The position numbers and the translations under genes were made by a program. This document shows, in pieces, positions 9,267 to 17,834 of a stretch of DNA of 64,000 nt. This stretch comes from Sulfurovum sp. (GTDB lineage Bacteria > Campylobacterota > Campylobacteria > Campylobacterales > Sulfurovaceae), in contig JAMOSB010000035.1 in assembly GCA_027068485.1 (NCBI GenBank), positions 1 through 64,000 on the forward strand, given 5' to 3'. Each line of letters starts with the position of its first letter. Positions within the stretch are counted from its first letter, which is position 1. Under the pieces are notes generated by a model. The model had not been told where the DNA came from, ran no database searches, and saw only the letters and a program-made list of their open reading frames with translations.

Positions 9267-9299
9267 GCTACAGTGTGGGAGAACTACCCACATTGTAGC
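9267..9299 (-). terminator. Strong stem-loop after sucD
   Basis: A 13-bp stem with one mismatch (GCTACAGTGTGGG at 9267-9279 against CCCACATTGTAGC at 9287-9299) and a 7-base loop starts eight bases past the sucD stop. On the minus strand it is followed by AATAGAGTT and a C-run rather than T-run, like the hairpin after oorC. It probably marks or protects the 3' end of sucCD mRNA. Confidence 0.5.
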
Positions 9300-9306
9300 G
9301 TTGTGA

Positions 9307-10185
9307 CTACGCTTTTTTAGATAAAACTTCTTTAATCGCTTTACCAATCTCAGCAGGAGAGACGACGACTTTGACACCGACTGCCTCAAGTGCTGCCATC
9401 TTCTCAGCAGCAGTTCCTGCACTACCACTAACAATCGCTCCAGCGTGACCCATAGTCTTACCTTTTGGTGCGGTTTGACCTGCGATGAACGCAACCACTG
9501 GCTTGGTGATCTGCTCTTTGATAAGCTTGGCTGCTTGAATCTCAAGATCTCCACCAATCTCACCAATCATTACGATCGCTTCCGTCTCAGGATCCGCCTC
9601 AAACATGGGCAAAATCTGCTTATAAGAGAGACCAATGATTGGATCTCCACCAATACCTACCGCTGTCGTGATACCATACCCCTCATTACAGACTTGGTTT
9701 GCTCCCTCATAGGTGAGTGTACCAGACTTAGAGATAAGTCCTACATTCCCTTTTTTGAAGATCATACCAGGCATAATACCAATCTTACACTCCTCAGCCG
9801 TGATAACACCTGGACAGTTTGGTCCAATAGTCATCATCCCATGCTTTGTTGCATGTGCTTTTGCCATCTGCATATCTTTGACAGGAGCTCCCTCAGTGAT
9901 AATAACCGCTAGCTCAATACCCGCTTCTGCTGCTTCCATCACTGCGTCCCCTACAAATGCAGGGGGTACAAAAATCATACTTACCGTAGCACCTGTTGCC
10001 TTGACCGCTTCACTTACGGTATTGAAGACAGGTTGACCAAGATGCTCTTGCCCCCCTTTGTTAGGTGTTACACCACCCACGATATTGGTACCATACGCAA
10101 TACACTGCTCTGCGTGGAAAGTTCCCTCTTTACCTGTAAAACCTTGTACGATAACTTTGCTATCTTTGTTTACTAAAATTGACAT
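9307..10185 (-). CDS. sucD: Succinyl-CoA synthetase alpha subunit
   Basis: 292 residues, normal length. [20 protein letters not shown] at the N-terminus is the CoA-binding Rossmann motif, and [14 protein letters not shown] near residue 245 contains the histidine that is phosphorylated. It interconverts succinyl-CoA and succinate with ADP/GDP phosphorylation. It follows sucC by 12 bases and lies beside oorDABC, whose product is succinyl-CoA. Confidence 0.96.
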   Translation of the reverse strand: MSILVNKDSKVIVQGFTGKEGTFHAEQCIAYGTNIVGGVTPNKGGQEHLGQPVFNTVSEAVKATGATVSMIFVPPAFVGDAVMEAAEAGIELAVIITEGAPVKDMQMAKAHATKHGMMTIGPNCPGVITAEECKIGIMPGMIFKKGNVGLISKSGTLTYEGANQVCNEGYGITTAVGIGGDPIIGLSYKQILPMFEADPETEAIVMIGEIGGDLEIQAAKLIKEQITKPVVAFIAGQTAPKGKTMGHAGAIVSGSAGTAAEKMAALEAVGVKVVVSPAEIGKAIKEVLSKKA

Positions 10186-10197
10186 CTCTCTACTCCC

Positions 10198-11370
10198 TTA
10201 CGCTTTTGCCGCAGCTTCGACTGCTTTTGCTGCACCATCACCTAGATCATCACCTACAATCAAGTTGGCGATATTGGCACCTTTAAGAATCTCTGCTGCT
10301 TCTGCGGCATTGGTTCCATCAAGTCTGACAATCACAGGGACATTCACATCAGTGATTTTTGTCGCTTCAATAATCCCGTTGGCGATACGATCACATCGTA
10401 CAATCCCACCAAAGATATTGACAAAGATCGCTTTAACATTTGGGTTTTTAAGGATGATTTCAAATCCTTTTGCCACTGTCTCAGCATTGGCACTACCCCC
10501 AACATCGAGGAAGTTCGCAGGCGTACCACCCATATGGTTGATTGTATCCATTGTACCCATCGCAAGACCCGCACCATTGACCATACATCCGATCTCACCA
10601 TCGAGTGCAACATACGAAAGACCATATTTTGCTGCCTCTACTTCATCCGCATCCTCTTCACTCAAATCACGCATCGCAGCGATCTCTGGCTGACGACCGA
10701 GTGCTGAGTTATCAAAGCCCATCTTACCATCAAGTGCTAAAAACTCACCAGAACCTGTACGCACCAATGGGTTGATCTCGATCATCTCTGCATCATTTTC
10801 CATATAGAGTTTGAAGAGTTTCTGTGCAAAGGAGATGATATTTTTCTGCTCTGCTTTGTCTGTGATACCAAGACCAAAGGCAAGCTCTCTACCGTGGAAT
10901 CCTTGGAACCCAATCGCAGGGTCAACAGGAACCGTGATGATCTTCTCAGGTGTATTCTCAGCCACATCTTCGATATTCATCCCACCCTCAGTTGAAGCCA
11001 TAATCAACGGCATCTCTAGTTTTCTATCGAGTACCACAGAGAGGTAGAACTCATCTTTGATATCCGCACCATCTTCGATATAGAGCTTCTGTACCAATTT
11101 ACCCTCAGGGCCTGTTTGGTGTGTGACCAGTGTCATACCAAGAATCTCATCAGAGAGCTCTCGTACTTCTTCAAGTGATTTAGCGAGTTTTACACCCCCA
11201 CCAAGACCACGACCACCTGCATGAATTTGAGCTTTGACAACCCAGATAGGTCCGCCCAACTCTTTAGCAGCCTCTACTGCTGCATCAACACTCTCCGCCA
11301 TTATACCTTTTGGTGTAGGTACACCATACTTGGCAAAAATCTGTTTTGCCTGATACTCATGAACATTCAC
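10198..11370 (-). CDS. sucC: Succinyl-CoA synthetase beta subunit
   Basis: 390 residues. N-terminus MNVHEYQAKQIFAKYGVPTP, ATP-grasp features KAQIHAGGRGLGGGVKLAKS and EINPLV, and the C-terminal NIFGGIVRCDRIANGI. Normal length and all family landmarks present. First gene of sucCD. The promoter region carries a 14-bp palindrome (11407-11420). Confidence 0.96.
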   Translation of the reverse strand: MNVHEYQAKQIFAKYGVPTPKGIMAESVDAAVEAAKELGGPIWVVKAQIHAGGRGLGGGVKLAKSLEEVRELSDEILGMTLVTHQTGPEGKLVQKLYIEDGADIKDEFYLSVVLDRKLEMPLIMASTEGGMNIEDVAENTPEKIITVPVDPAIGFQGFHGRELAFGLGITDKAEQKNIISFAQKLFKLYMENDAEMIEINPLVRTGSGEFLALDGKMGFDNSALGRQPEIAAMRDLSEEDADEVEAAKYGLSYVALDGEIGCMVNGAGLAMGTMDTINHMGGTPANFLDVGGSANAETVAKGFEIILKNPNVKAIFVNIFGGIVRCDRIANGIIEATKITDVNVPVIVRLDGTNAAEAAEILKGANIANLIVGDDLGDGAAKAVEAAAKA

Positions 11371-11402
11371 TTAGTACTCCTTTTTTAACAATAAGTTACG
11401 CC

Positions 11403-11420
11403 ATTATACGCCTAGGCGTA
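11403..11420 (-). promoter_or_regulatory. -10 box and overlapping palindrome upstream of sucC
   Basis: The minus strand has TATAAT at 11408-11403. It overlaps a perfect 14-bp palindrome, TACGCCTAGGCGTA (11407-11420). A regulator bound there would block RNA polymerase. The binding protein is not known. Confidence 0.45.
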
Positions 11421-11521
11421 CTAATATTGGGTTAATTGAATTACTCTAAAGAGGGATTTTAAAAAAGTGGTAAATTTTTACACAGTATAGAAGAGAAATG
11501 CACCACAAAAGTGGTACATCT

Positions 11522-11554
11522 GAAAAGAAGATAGGGTCAAAAGCTGTAACCCTA
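11522..11554 (-). terminator. Probable intrinsic terminator of the etf-mdh operon
   Basis: A TAGGGT/ACCCTA stem (11554-11549 with 11537-11532) and 11-base loop follow the mdh stop and lead into TCTTCTTTTC on the minus strand. The stem is only 6 bp, so it is a weak candidate. Confidence 0.4.
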
Positions 11555-11564
11555 CTCCATTGTA

Positions 11565-12509
11565 TTAGGCGAAAAACCCATTGGACTCAAGGATCTCAAT
11601 CCCCTCACGAATCGACGCAACAGAGCGAGCAAACTTCTCTTTGGTTGGCTCATCTAGCTCCAACTCGATAATCTCCTCAACCCCTTGACTACCAAGCACC
11701 ACAGGTACCCCAACAGTCACATCACTATAGCCATACTCTCCATCAAGCAGTACAGACGAGGGCATAACGATCTTACTATCATCCAAGATCGCCTCAACCA
11801 TCACAGAGATTGCACGACCTGGAGCGTAGTAGGCAGAGGTTCCTAGATACTTCACAATCTCCGCTCCCCCCTCTTTGGTGCGTGCGATAATATCTTCCAT
11901 ATCTTTTTGACTGATGAGTTGATTGAGGGGTACCCCTCCTACAGAGGAGGTCTCAGGCATCGGGATCATATGCTGTCCATGATCTCCAATGATCATCGCT
12001 CTCGTCTGTCCTGAACCATAACCTACCTTTTGGTGGATCTGATACGCCATGCGTGACCCATCCAAGGCACCCGCCATACCGATGATACGCTTTCGATCCC
12101 ACCCTGTCATCTTGTGAATCACATAACTCATCACATCGAGCGGATTGGAGACACAGAGGATAATCGCATCAGGAGAGTACTTTTGGATATTGCCGACGAC
12201 ATCCTTCATAATCTTTGCATTGATCATCAGTAGATCAGCGCGTGTCATCTCACTGCGTCGAGGTACTCCTGCGGTAATGACGACAATATCACACCCCACC
12301 AAACCACTCGCATCCTCTACCGCGGTGACGATCGTACTGTGTCTTGAGTAGTTGGTTGACTGCCCAATATCGAGTGCCTTTCCTTTGGCTACATCAGGGG
12401 CGATATCGTAGAGTACGACCTCATGACATGTTCCCATCATCGCCAAGCTATACGCAGCCGTAGCTCCTACAAATCCCGCACCTACAATTCCTACTTTTCT
12501 ACCTACCAT
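11565..12509 (-). CDS. mdh: Malate dehydrogenase, NAD-type paralog
   Basis: About 314 residues of the LDH/MDH superfamily. GAGFVGA is the dinucleotide loop and VVLYDIAPDVAKG carries the Asp that favours NAD. VPRRSEMTR has the Arg at the substrate-specificity position that marks malate rather than lactate dehydrogenases; GALDGSR has the catalytic Asp. The catalytic His lies in GDHGQHMIP, where most malate dehydrogenases have GxHGDxMVP, an unusual Asp-to-Gln change next to the His. AGGAG precedes the GTG/ATG start pair at 12512/12509. It is the last gene after etfBA, 28 bases downstream. A second, more typical paralog is at 17835-18794. Confidence 0.85.
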   Translation of the reverse strand: MVGRKVGIVGAGFVGATAAYSLAMMGTCHEVVLYDIAPDVAKGKALDIGQSTNYSRHSTIVTAVEDASGLVGCDIVVITAGVPRRSEMTRADLLMINAKIMKDVVGNIQKYSPDAIILCVSNPLDVMSYVIHKMTGWDRKRIIGMAGALDGSRMAYQIHQKVGYGSGQTRAMIIGDHGQHMIPMPETSSVGGVPLNQLISQKDMEDIIARTKEGGAEIVKYLGTSAYYAPGRAISVMVEAILDDSKIVMPSSVLLDGEYGYSDVTVGVPVVLGSQGVEEIIELELDEPTKEKFARSVASIREGIEILESNGFFA

Positions 12510-12539
12510 CACACTGCTCCTTTATTTGAATCTGCTATT

Positions 12540-14453
12540 CTACTTCACTTCCAAGCCAAAAGTAAAGCCACTTTTTACTTTTTCTATCAATTCAGGCAAG
12601 ACATCCTCATATTCACCCACCAAACCAAAGTCCGCATTGGCAAAAATCGTCTCATTGGCGTTGTGGTTGATTGCGATAATCGTCTCCGACTCTTTGATCC
12701 CTGCAATATGCTGTACCGCACCAGAGAGACCCACAGCGATATAGATTTTGGGGCGTACGGTCTTACCTGTCTGACCAATCTGGCGTGCATACTCCGCAAC
12801 TCCCTCATCGACCATCACACGCGAACACGCCCACTCTGCTTTGACACCTTGGGCTTTGAGACTCTCAGCGAGTTGCTTGATCATCTCCATCCCATCAGCT
12901 GTCGTACCACGCCCCCCTGCGATGATAATATCCGCACTATCGAGTGATGCCAAGCCACCCTCACCACGCACTGTCTTGATAATCTCAGAGGCAAATACCT
13001 TCTCCTCTAGTGTCGGTGTGAAGTGGCTTACCACCCCTTGACGACTTTCATCAGCAGAAGGAACCTCAAAAGTCCCTGCTCTAGCAGTCGAGATTTGAGG
13101 ACAGACAAAGCCCAAAATGGTCGCAAGCTTACTCTCTCCATAGGTAGGTCGTCGTGACTCTAGTATCGGGGCATAAATACGCTTCTCTTTACGGCTGATA
13201 TACTCACCAATCTCTAGTGCCGTACAGTCTGCTGTCACCCCACTAGAGGTCTTGACCCCTACGCGTGGAGCCAACTCACGCCCTGCGGTACTCGCTCCAA
13301 AGAGGGCAATCTCAGGCTTACGCTCAGCAATCACCTCGGCAAAGATCTCTGCAAATGGCAAGATCAGGTACTCTTGGAGTCTAGCGTCCTCCACGACAAT
13401 CACCTCATCACTTCCACGCGCGATCAACGCACTTGCCAACCCCTCAACCTCATGCCCTATCAACAGTGTAATCACCTTGGCATCGAGTGACTTTGCCAAC
13501 GATACCGCAGGAGTCAATAACTCAAATGAGGGCTGTGTAATCTTCCCATTGGCGACCTCGGCCCAGGTAAGCACCCCACTCGCTCCCCCTCTAAAGTCCA
13601 CCTCTTCAAATCCCTCGGGTCGTTTTTTGGCTTTTTTGACTTTTGCTTCTTTGGCTTCAATGGTGTTTTTACCTGAAGCGATACTCTGAATAAACGCCTC
13701 CACATCCCCATGCTCTGTCATCTTAGCAGGAGCTCTCTCACTCTTGATATTGGTCACTTTAGCGACAATCGTAGGTGAACCACTCAACCCAATCTTCTCA
13801 TCACTCAGGTTGATATCCTCGATACTAAAGGTTGTAAACCTACTCGCTTTTGCTTTGATTGTCCCACTGAGTGATGCACGGCGAGGAGGGATACCTGTCG
13901 GTGTAAAGGAGAGGGCACACGGTGTCGGCAGACGCATCATTTGATAGCCCCCTTCGATGATCCGTTTTGCCTCTACTTTTCCCTCTGTAAGGGTAGCCGT
14001 CTCGATGAAGGTTGCTTGGGGGATACCCATATTTTCAGCGACCTGAGAGGGGACATGAGCAGTATCTCCATCACTGGTCTGTCGTCCCGCCACGATGATA
14101 TACTCCTCATCCTTACCCGCACCAAAGCCCAAGTGCTTCAACATCGTAGAGATCGCCAACCCTGTCGCATAGGTATCTGACCCTCCAAGCTTTCTATCAC
14201 TCAGTAGATAGGCATCATCATACCCCATCGCCAACGCATTTCGTAGTGACTCCTCAAACGACGGAGGTCCCATAGAGCAGACGATGAGTCGTGCTTCAGG
14301 GTTCTCACGCTTCATCTGAAGCCCTGCCTCTAGGGCATAGCTACAATCTACATTGATGATAGACTTCGCCTTTGTTCTATCCATTAAACCATCATCACCC
14401 ATTCGCATCTCCGATGGAAGTGGCACCTGCTTCATTAAACTGATTATTGTCAT
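12540..14453 (-). CDS. Electron transfer flavoprotein, EtfB-EtfA fusion
   Basis: 637 residues in one open frame. Residues about 1-255 are an EtfB (beta) domain: MTIISLMKQVPLP, DCSYALEAGLQMK, GRQTSDGDTAHVPSQVAENM. A charged linker near residues 265-285 (KEAKVKKAKKRPEG) leads into an EtfA (alpha) domain: FGASTAGRELAPRVGVK, IIAGGRGTT, and the FAD signature VGLSGAVQHIAGIKESETII near the C-terminus. ETFs carry electrons from flavin dehydrogenases to ETF:quinone oxidoreductase, which is the gene just upstream (66-base gap). No acyl-CoA dehydrogenase lies nearby, so the electron donor is unknown. Normally alpha and beta are separate genes; the fusion fixes a 1:1 ratio. Confidence 0.9.
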   Translation of the reverse strand: MTIISLMKQVPLPSEMRMGDDGLMDRTKAKSIINVDCSYALEAGLQMKRENPEARLIVCSMGPPSFEESLRNALAMGYDDAYLLSDRKLGGSDTYATGLAISTMLKHLGFGAGKDEEYIIVAGRQTSDGDTAHVPSQVAENMGIPQATFIETATLTEGKVEAKRIIEGGYQMMRLPTPCALSFTPTGIPPRRASLSGTIKAKASRFTTFSIEDINLSDEKIGLSGSPTIVAKVTNIKSERAPAKMTEHGDVEAFIQSIASGKNTIEAKEAKVKKAKKRPEGFEEVDFRGGASGVLTWAEVANGKITQPSFELLTPAVSLAKSLDAKVITLLIGHEVEGLASALIARGSDEVIVVEDARLQEYLILPFAEIFAEVIAERKPEIALFGASTAGRELAPRVGVKTSSGVTADCTALEIGEYISRKEKRIYAPILESRRPTYGESKLATILGFVCPQISTARAGTFEVPSADESRQGVVSHFTPTLEEKVFASEIIKTVRGEGGLASLDSADIIIAGGRGTTADGMEMIKQLAESLKAQGVKAEWACSRVMVDEGVAEYARQIGQTGKTVRPKIYIAVGLSGAVQHIAGIKESETIIAINHNANETIFANADFGLVGEYEDVLPELIEKVKSGFTFGLEVK

Positions 14454-14519
14454 ACTCTTCCTTTATCTCTTTTCTCTCTACGCTCTCTAAGAGGTGTTGC
14501 TCCCTCTCTACTCAGACTC

Positions 14520-16181
14520 TTACATATAACGATACTCAGGTCCATCTCCACCATAAGGAACACTCCAAGTAATCCCCCCAAGTGGGGATTTGATATCGCA
14601 GCTCTTACAGTGGACACAGTTTTCTGCGTGGAGTCGTAGGGACTTGACCCCCTCTTTGTCCTCATGAAGCTCATAGACCTCCGCAGGACAGAAGGAGGCT
14701 TCAGACAAGCCATACGCTTCGATATTCTCTTTTTGAAACTGAGCTTTATTGTTGATACGCAAGTGGACAGGCTGTACCTCATCGTGCATCGCTTTGGAGT
14801 AGAAGACACTGGTGACTTTATCAAAGGTACGCTTCTTATCAAAGTGGAGTTTACCCTTAAACCGCTCCGCAAAAGGTACCCCTTGATACGCCTCAGTCGT
14901 CTGAGTCTCATCACAATCAGCATGAACAGGTGGGACAAGCAGACACGCACCACCCGTCACAAGTTGAACTCCCATCTTGAGTCCCCCTACGATCATTCCC
15001 TCTTGCATCACCGCACGCATATTACGCACGGGGTAGAGTTCGGTATAGATACTACTAGCGTTGACTCGCGTCTCATATCCCGCAAGCATCTGCTTACTTG
15101 TATCCTCTGCCAAGAGTGCCTCTACGGCTGTCTCTCCTGCACAGATACCTGAACGCACCGCAAGGTGTACCCCTTTGAGTCGTGCAGTAGTGAGGAATCC
15201 AGCACTATCTCCTACGATCATCAAGTTCTCATCATAGTAACGAGGAAGTGCGTTCCATCCCCCCTCAGGGAGTGTCTTGGCACCAAACTCAAGGATCGAT
15301 CCCCCCTCCAAAAACTTCGCCACATAGGGGTGGGTTTTCCATATCTGCATCGCAGCGTGTACATCAAAGCTAGGGTCTTTGTAATCAAGCCCGACAACCA
15401 ACCCTAAGGCTACACGACTCTCACTCAATCCATAGATAAAGCCTCCACCAAACTCAGACTTATCTTGGAGCGGGTAGCCAAAGGTATGATAGACCGCCCC
15501 CGCTTCGATCGTTCCCTCAGGGACTTTCCAGATCTCTTTGACACCGAGTGAGTAGATTTGTGGATTTTTCCCGATATCGAGATTGAAGCGATTAACGACC
15601 TTTTTGGTGAGACTTCCGCGTGTCCCCTCTGCGAGGATGACGAGCTTTGCTTCGACCGTAGTACCCGCTTGGTAGTTCTTCTGCTTGACGCCCTCATGGT
15701 CGACACCTGTATCTTTGAGCTTCACACCCGATACGCATCCCGCTTCATTGTAGAGCATCTCATCAACTGCAAACCCACTATAGACCTCTACACCCTTCTG
15801 TTTCGCAATCTGAGCAAGGTATTGACAGATAGCCCCCAAAGAGGCGGTGTAGTTTCCTTCATTGCCCATATAGGGAGGGTGAAAAGGAAGTACCATCTCT
15901 CCCTCTTCACTGAGCTTTGCCACACTATCGGTGGTGACTTTGGAGTCAAATGGCACCCCCGCATACTCCTCTGCACTCAAAAGCGACTCAAAGACCTTGG
16001 GACGGATAACAGCACCAGAGAGGATATGTGAGCCGACCTCACGCCCCTTCTCTATCACCATGATACGCTTCTCTTCTCCCGCCTGCTTCAACCGATTTGC
16101 CATCTCAATCGCTGTCGCCAACCCCGCAGGACCCGCCCCAACAATCACCACATCACGCTGTATGATATCTGTCTTATCCAT
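14520..16181 (-). CDS. Electron transfer flavoprotein:quinone oxidoreductase
   Basis: About 553 residues. VVIVGAGPAGLATAIEMA is the N-terminal FAD site; GSHILSGAVI and the middle region follow the ETF-QO/FixC family; the C-terminus carries four Cys in CPAEVYE and NCVHCKSCDIKSP, the [4Fe-4S] ferredoxin-like domain, followed by ITWSVPYGGDGPEY. ATG at 16181 is preferred because GAAAGG lies five bases upstream; GTG at 16187 is too close. It is expected to sit at the inner membrane and pass electrons from the fused ETF (next gene) to menaquinone. It heads the etf-mdh operon. Confidence 0.9.
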   Translation of the reverse strand: MDKTDIIQRDVVIVGAGPAGLATAIEMANRLKQAGEEKRIMVIEKGREVGSHILSGAVIRPKVFESLLSAEEYAGVPFDSKVTTDSVAKLSEEGEMVLPFHPPYMGNEGNYTASLGAICQYLAQIAKQKGVEVYSGFAVDEMLYNEAGCVSGVKLKDTGVDHEGVKQKNYQAGTTVEAKLVILAEGTRGSLTKKVVNRFNLDIGKNPQIYSLGVKEIWKVPEGTIEAGAVYHTFGYPLQDKSEFGGGFIYGLSESRVALGLVVGLDYKDPSFDVHAAMQIWKTHPYVAKFLEGGSILEFGAKTLPEGGWNALPRYYDENLMIVGDSAGFLTTARLKGVHLAVRSGICAGETAVEALLAEDTSKQMLAGYETRVNASSIYTELYPVRNMRAVMQEGMIVGGLKMGVQLVTGGACLLVPPVHADCDETQTTEAYQGVPFAERFKGKLHFDKKRTFDKVTSVFYSKAMHDEVQPVHLRINNKAQFQKENIEAYGLSEASFCPAEVYELHEDKEGVKSLRLHAENCVHCKSCDIKSPLGGITWSVPYGGDGPEYRYM

Positions 16182-16204
16182 ATTCACCTTTCATCTATAA
16201 TCTG

Positions 16205-16230
16205 ATGCTCTCCTCTTCTGCCAAGAGCAT
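16205..16230 (-). other. Leader hairpin before the ETF:quinone oxidoreductase gene
   Basis: A perfect 7-bp stem ATGCTCT/AGAGCAT with a 12-base loop lies between the predicted -10 (16241-16246) and the start codon, so it would be in the 5' leader of the mRNA. No known riboswitch fold is recognised. Confidence 0.35.
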
Positions 16231-16240
16231 TTTGAACTCC

Positions 16241-16288
16241 ATCTTAACACAGTTAGGGAGGACAAATCAATGATGTTGATAATTATCA
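16241..16288 (-). promoter_or_regulatory. Candidate promoter and Fur-like palindrome of the etf operon
   Basis: On the minus strand a TTGATT -35 (16270-16265), 18-base spacer and TAAGAT -10 (16246-16241) precede the gene. Immediately upstream lies the 12-bp palindrome TGATAATTATCA (16277-16288), which resembles half of a Fur box. The rest of the 16182-16410 gap holds only the leader hairpin and the fumarase 3' hairpin. Confidence 0.4.
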
Positions 16289-16377
16289 TAAGTTATTTTT
16301 TGTTTTGGTTACTATGGGAACAACTCCAGAGCGTAAAAGTCTCTAGCAAGAAGAGGGGTGGAGCAAAATCAGAGAAG

Positions 16378-16396
16378 AGAGGGGGCAATCCCCTCT
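16378..16396 (-). terminator. Stem-loop after fumarase beta subunit gene
   Basis: A 7-bp perfect GC-rich stem (AGAGGGG at 16378-16384 with CCCCTCT at 16390-16396) and 5-base loop lie just past the stop; on the minus strand a CT-rich stretch and then TTTT follow. Plausible weak intrinsic terminator for mdh-fumAB. Confidence 0.5.
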
Positions 16397-16410
16397 GTTA
16401 GGCGTGTGGG

Positions 16411-16968
16411 TTAGTTTTTGACCTCATACTGCTCTCTACCCATCTGATAGAGATCATTACCATAGGTATCATTGATGACCGTCACAGGAAAATCCTTCAC
16501 GGTAATCTTACGCACCGCTTCGGGTCCTAGCTCAGGGTAGGCGATCACCTCCGCAGAGGTGATCTTCTTGCCAAGTAGTGCACCCGCACCCCCTGTCGCA
16601 CCAAAGTAGATCCCATCATAGGCAACACACGCATCTTTAACCCCTTGGTCGCGTTTCCCTTTACCAATCATCCCCTTGGAGCCATTTTTGAGCATCGTAG
16701 GAGAGAAGGTATCCATACGGTAGGAGGTCGTAGGACCTGCACTCCCGATAGGATCTCCTGGCTTAGGAGGCGTTGGTCCAACAAAGTAGATAATAGACCC
16801 TTCTAGATCAAAAGGAAGCTCCTCACCCGCCTCGATGAGTGCCACAAGCTTTTTGTGGGCAGCATCGCGTGCGGTAAAAATCGTACCATTGAGTAGTACC
16901 GTATCACCCGCTTTGAGTTGTTTGGTATCTTCTGATGTCAGTGGTGTGGTTAAAGTATAATTTGCCAT
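16411..16968 (-). CDS. Class I fumarate hydratase, beta subunit
   Basis: 185 residues of the FumB C-terminal/TtdB family: GDTVLLNGTIFTARDAAHK, IIYFVGPTPPKPGDPIGSAGPTT, and FGATGGAGALLGKKI. It pairs with the alpha subunit 12 bases upstream. The pair hydrates fumarate to malate and is oxygen-sensitive because of its [4Fe-4S] cluster. L-tartrate dehydratase is the close alternative, but the operon with malate dehydrogenase favours fumarase. Confidence 0.9.
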   Translation of the reverse strand: MANYTLTTPLTSEDTKQLKAGDTVLLNGTIFTARDAAHKKLVALIEAGEELPFDLEGSIIYFVGPTPPKPGDPIGSAGPTTSYRMDTFSPTMLKNGSKGMIGKGKRDQGVKDACVAYDGIYFGATGGAGALLGKKITSAEVIAYPELGPEAVRKITVKDFPVTVINDTYGNDLYQMGREQYEVKN

Positions 16969-16980
16969 CGCTACGCTCCC

Positions 16981-17832
16981 TTATAGTGTGATATGTGTAT
17001 GTCTTGATGAGTGGCACTGTACATTGACAGAGACAGGTAGTGACGCGATATGACAAGGGTTAGACTCGATATGTACCGCCAACGCTGTCTTCGTTCCTCC
17101 CATACCCATCGCACCGATACCAAGGTTGTTGATCTCTGTGAGCATACGCGCCTCAAGCTCTGCCATCTCAGGATCAGGGTTGGTAGTCTCTAGGTCTCTA
17201 AAGAGGGCATGCTTTGAGGAGATACACGCCTTCTCAAAAGTCCCTCCGATACCTACCCCCACGGTGATAGGAGGACAAGGGTTCCCCCCCGCATCAGAGA
17301 TCACCTCTTTGACATAGGCGACGATACCATCTTTGCCCGCTGCGGGTGGAAAGACTCTTGCACGAGAGACATTCTCACTCCCCCCACCTTTGGCAGCGTA
17401 CTCGATATCGATCTTATCTCCTGCGACAATATCGAAGTGGATAATCGCAGGGAGGTTGTACCCTACGCTATCTTTGAGATTGGCACGACTAAAAGGCTCA
17501 CAAGTAGAGGCACGAAGGTACCCCTCTCGATACCCCTCTTCTGTCCCTTTATTGATCGCATCTCTCAGGAGTCCCCCTTTGATGCGTACCTCATCCCCTA
17601 CCTTCACAAAGAAGACAGCAAGCCCTGTATCTTGACAGAGGGGGCGTTTCTCATCTTTGGCGATATTGGCATTCTCAAGGATCTGACGAATCACCTCTTT
17701 ACTTACAGGAGATTTCTCCTCCTCCATTGCTTGTGCCAACGCATCATAAGTATCTTGTGGTAGATCTGTACCACAGTGCATAATCATATCTCTGATGGCT
17801 TTTACCACCACTTCAAACTCAATCTCTCTCAC
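16981..17832 (-). CDS. Class I fumarate hydratase, alpha subunit
   Basis: 283 residues of the TtdA/FumA N-terminal family. Three Cys in conserved settings are candidate ligands of the catalytic [4Fe-4S] cluster: RPLCQDTG, GGNPCPPITVGVGIGG and FEKACISSKHALFR. GVGIGGTFE is a family landmark. It starts two bases after the upstream malate dehydrogenase stop, so the order is mdh-fumA-fumB and fumarate hydration is coupled to malate oxidation or oxaloacetate reduction. Confidence 0.92.
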   Translation of the reverse strand: MREIEFEVVVKAIRDMIMHCGTDLPQDTYDALAQAMEEEKSPVSKEVIRQILENANIAKDEKRPLCQDTGLAVFFVKVGDEVRIKGGLLRDAINKGTEEGYREGYLRASTCEPFSRANLKDSVGYNLPAIIHFDIVAGDKIDIEYAAKGGGSENVSRARVFPPAAGKDGIVAYVKEVISDAGGNPCPPITVGVGIGGTFEKACISSKHALFRDLETTNPDPEMAELEARMLTEINNLGIGAMGMGGTKTALAVHIESNPCHIASLPVSVNVQCHSSRHTHITL

Positions 17833-17834
17833 CC

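Noticed and set aside
9445-9912. 155-residue plus-strand frame
   Set aside because: Antisense to sucD, no protein-like features.
10058-10693. 211-residue plus-strand frame opposite sucD/sucC
   Set aside because: Antisense shadow of well-supported genes; low-complexity Ala/Ser/Pro composition and no ribosome site.
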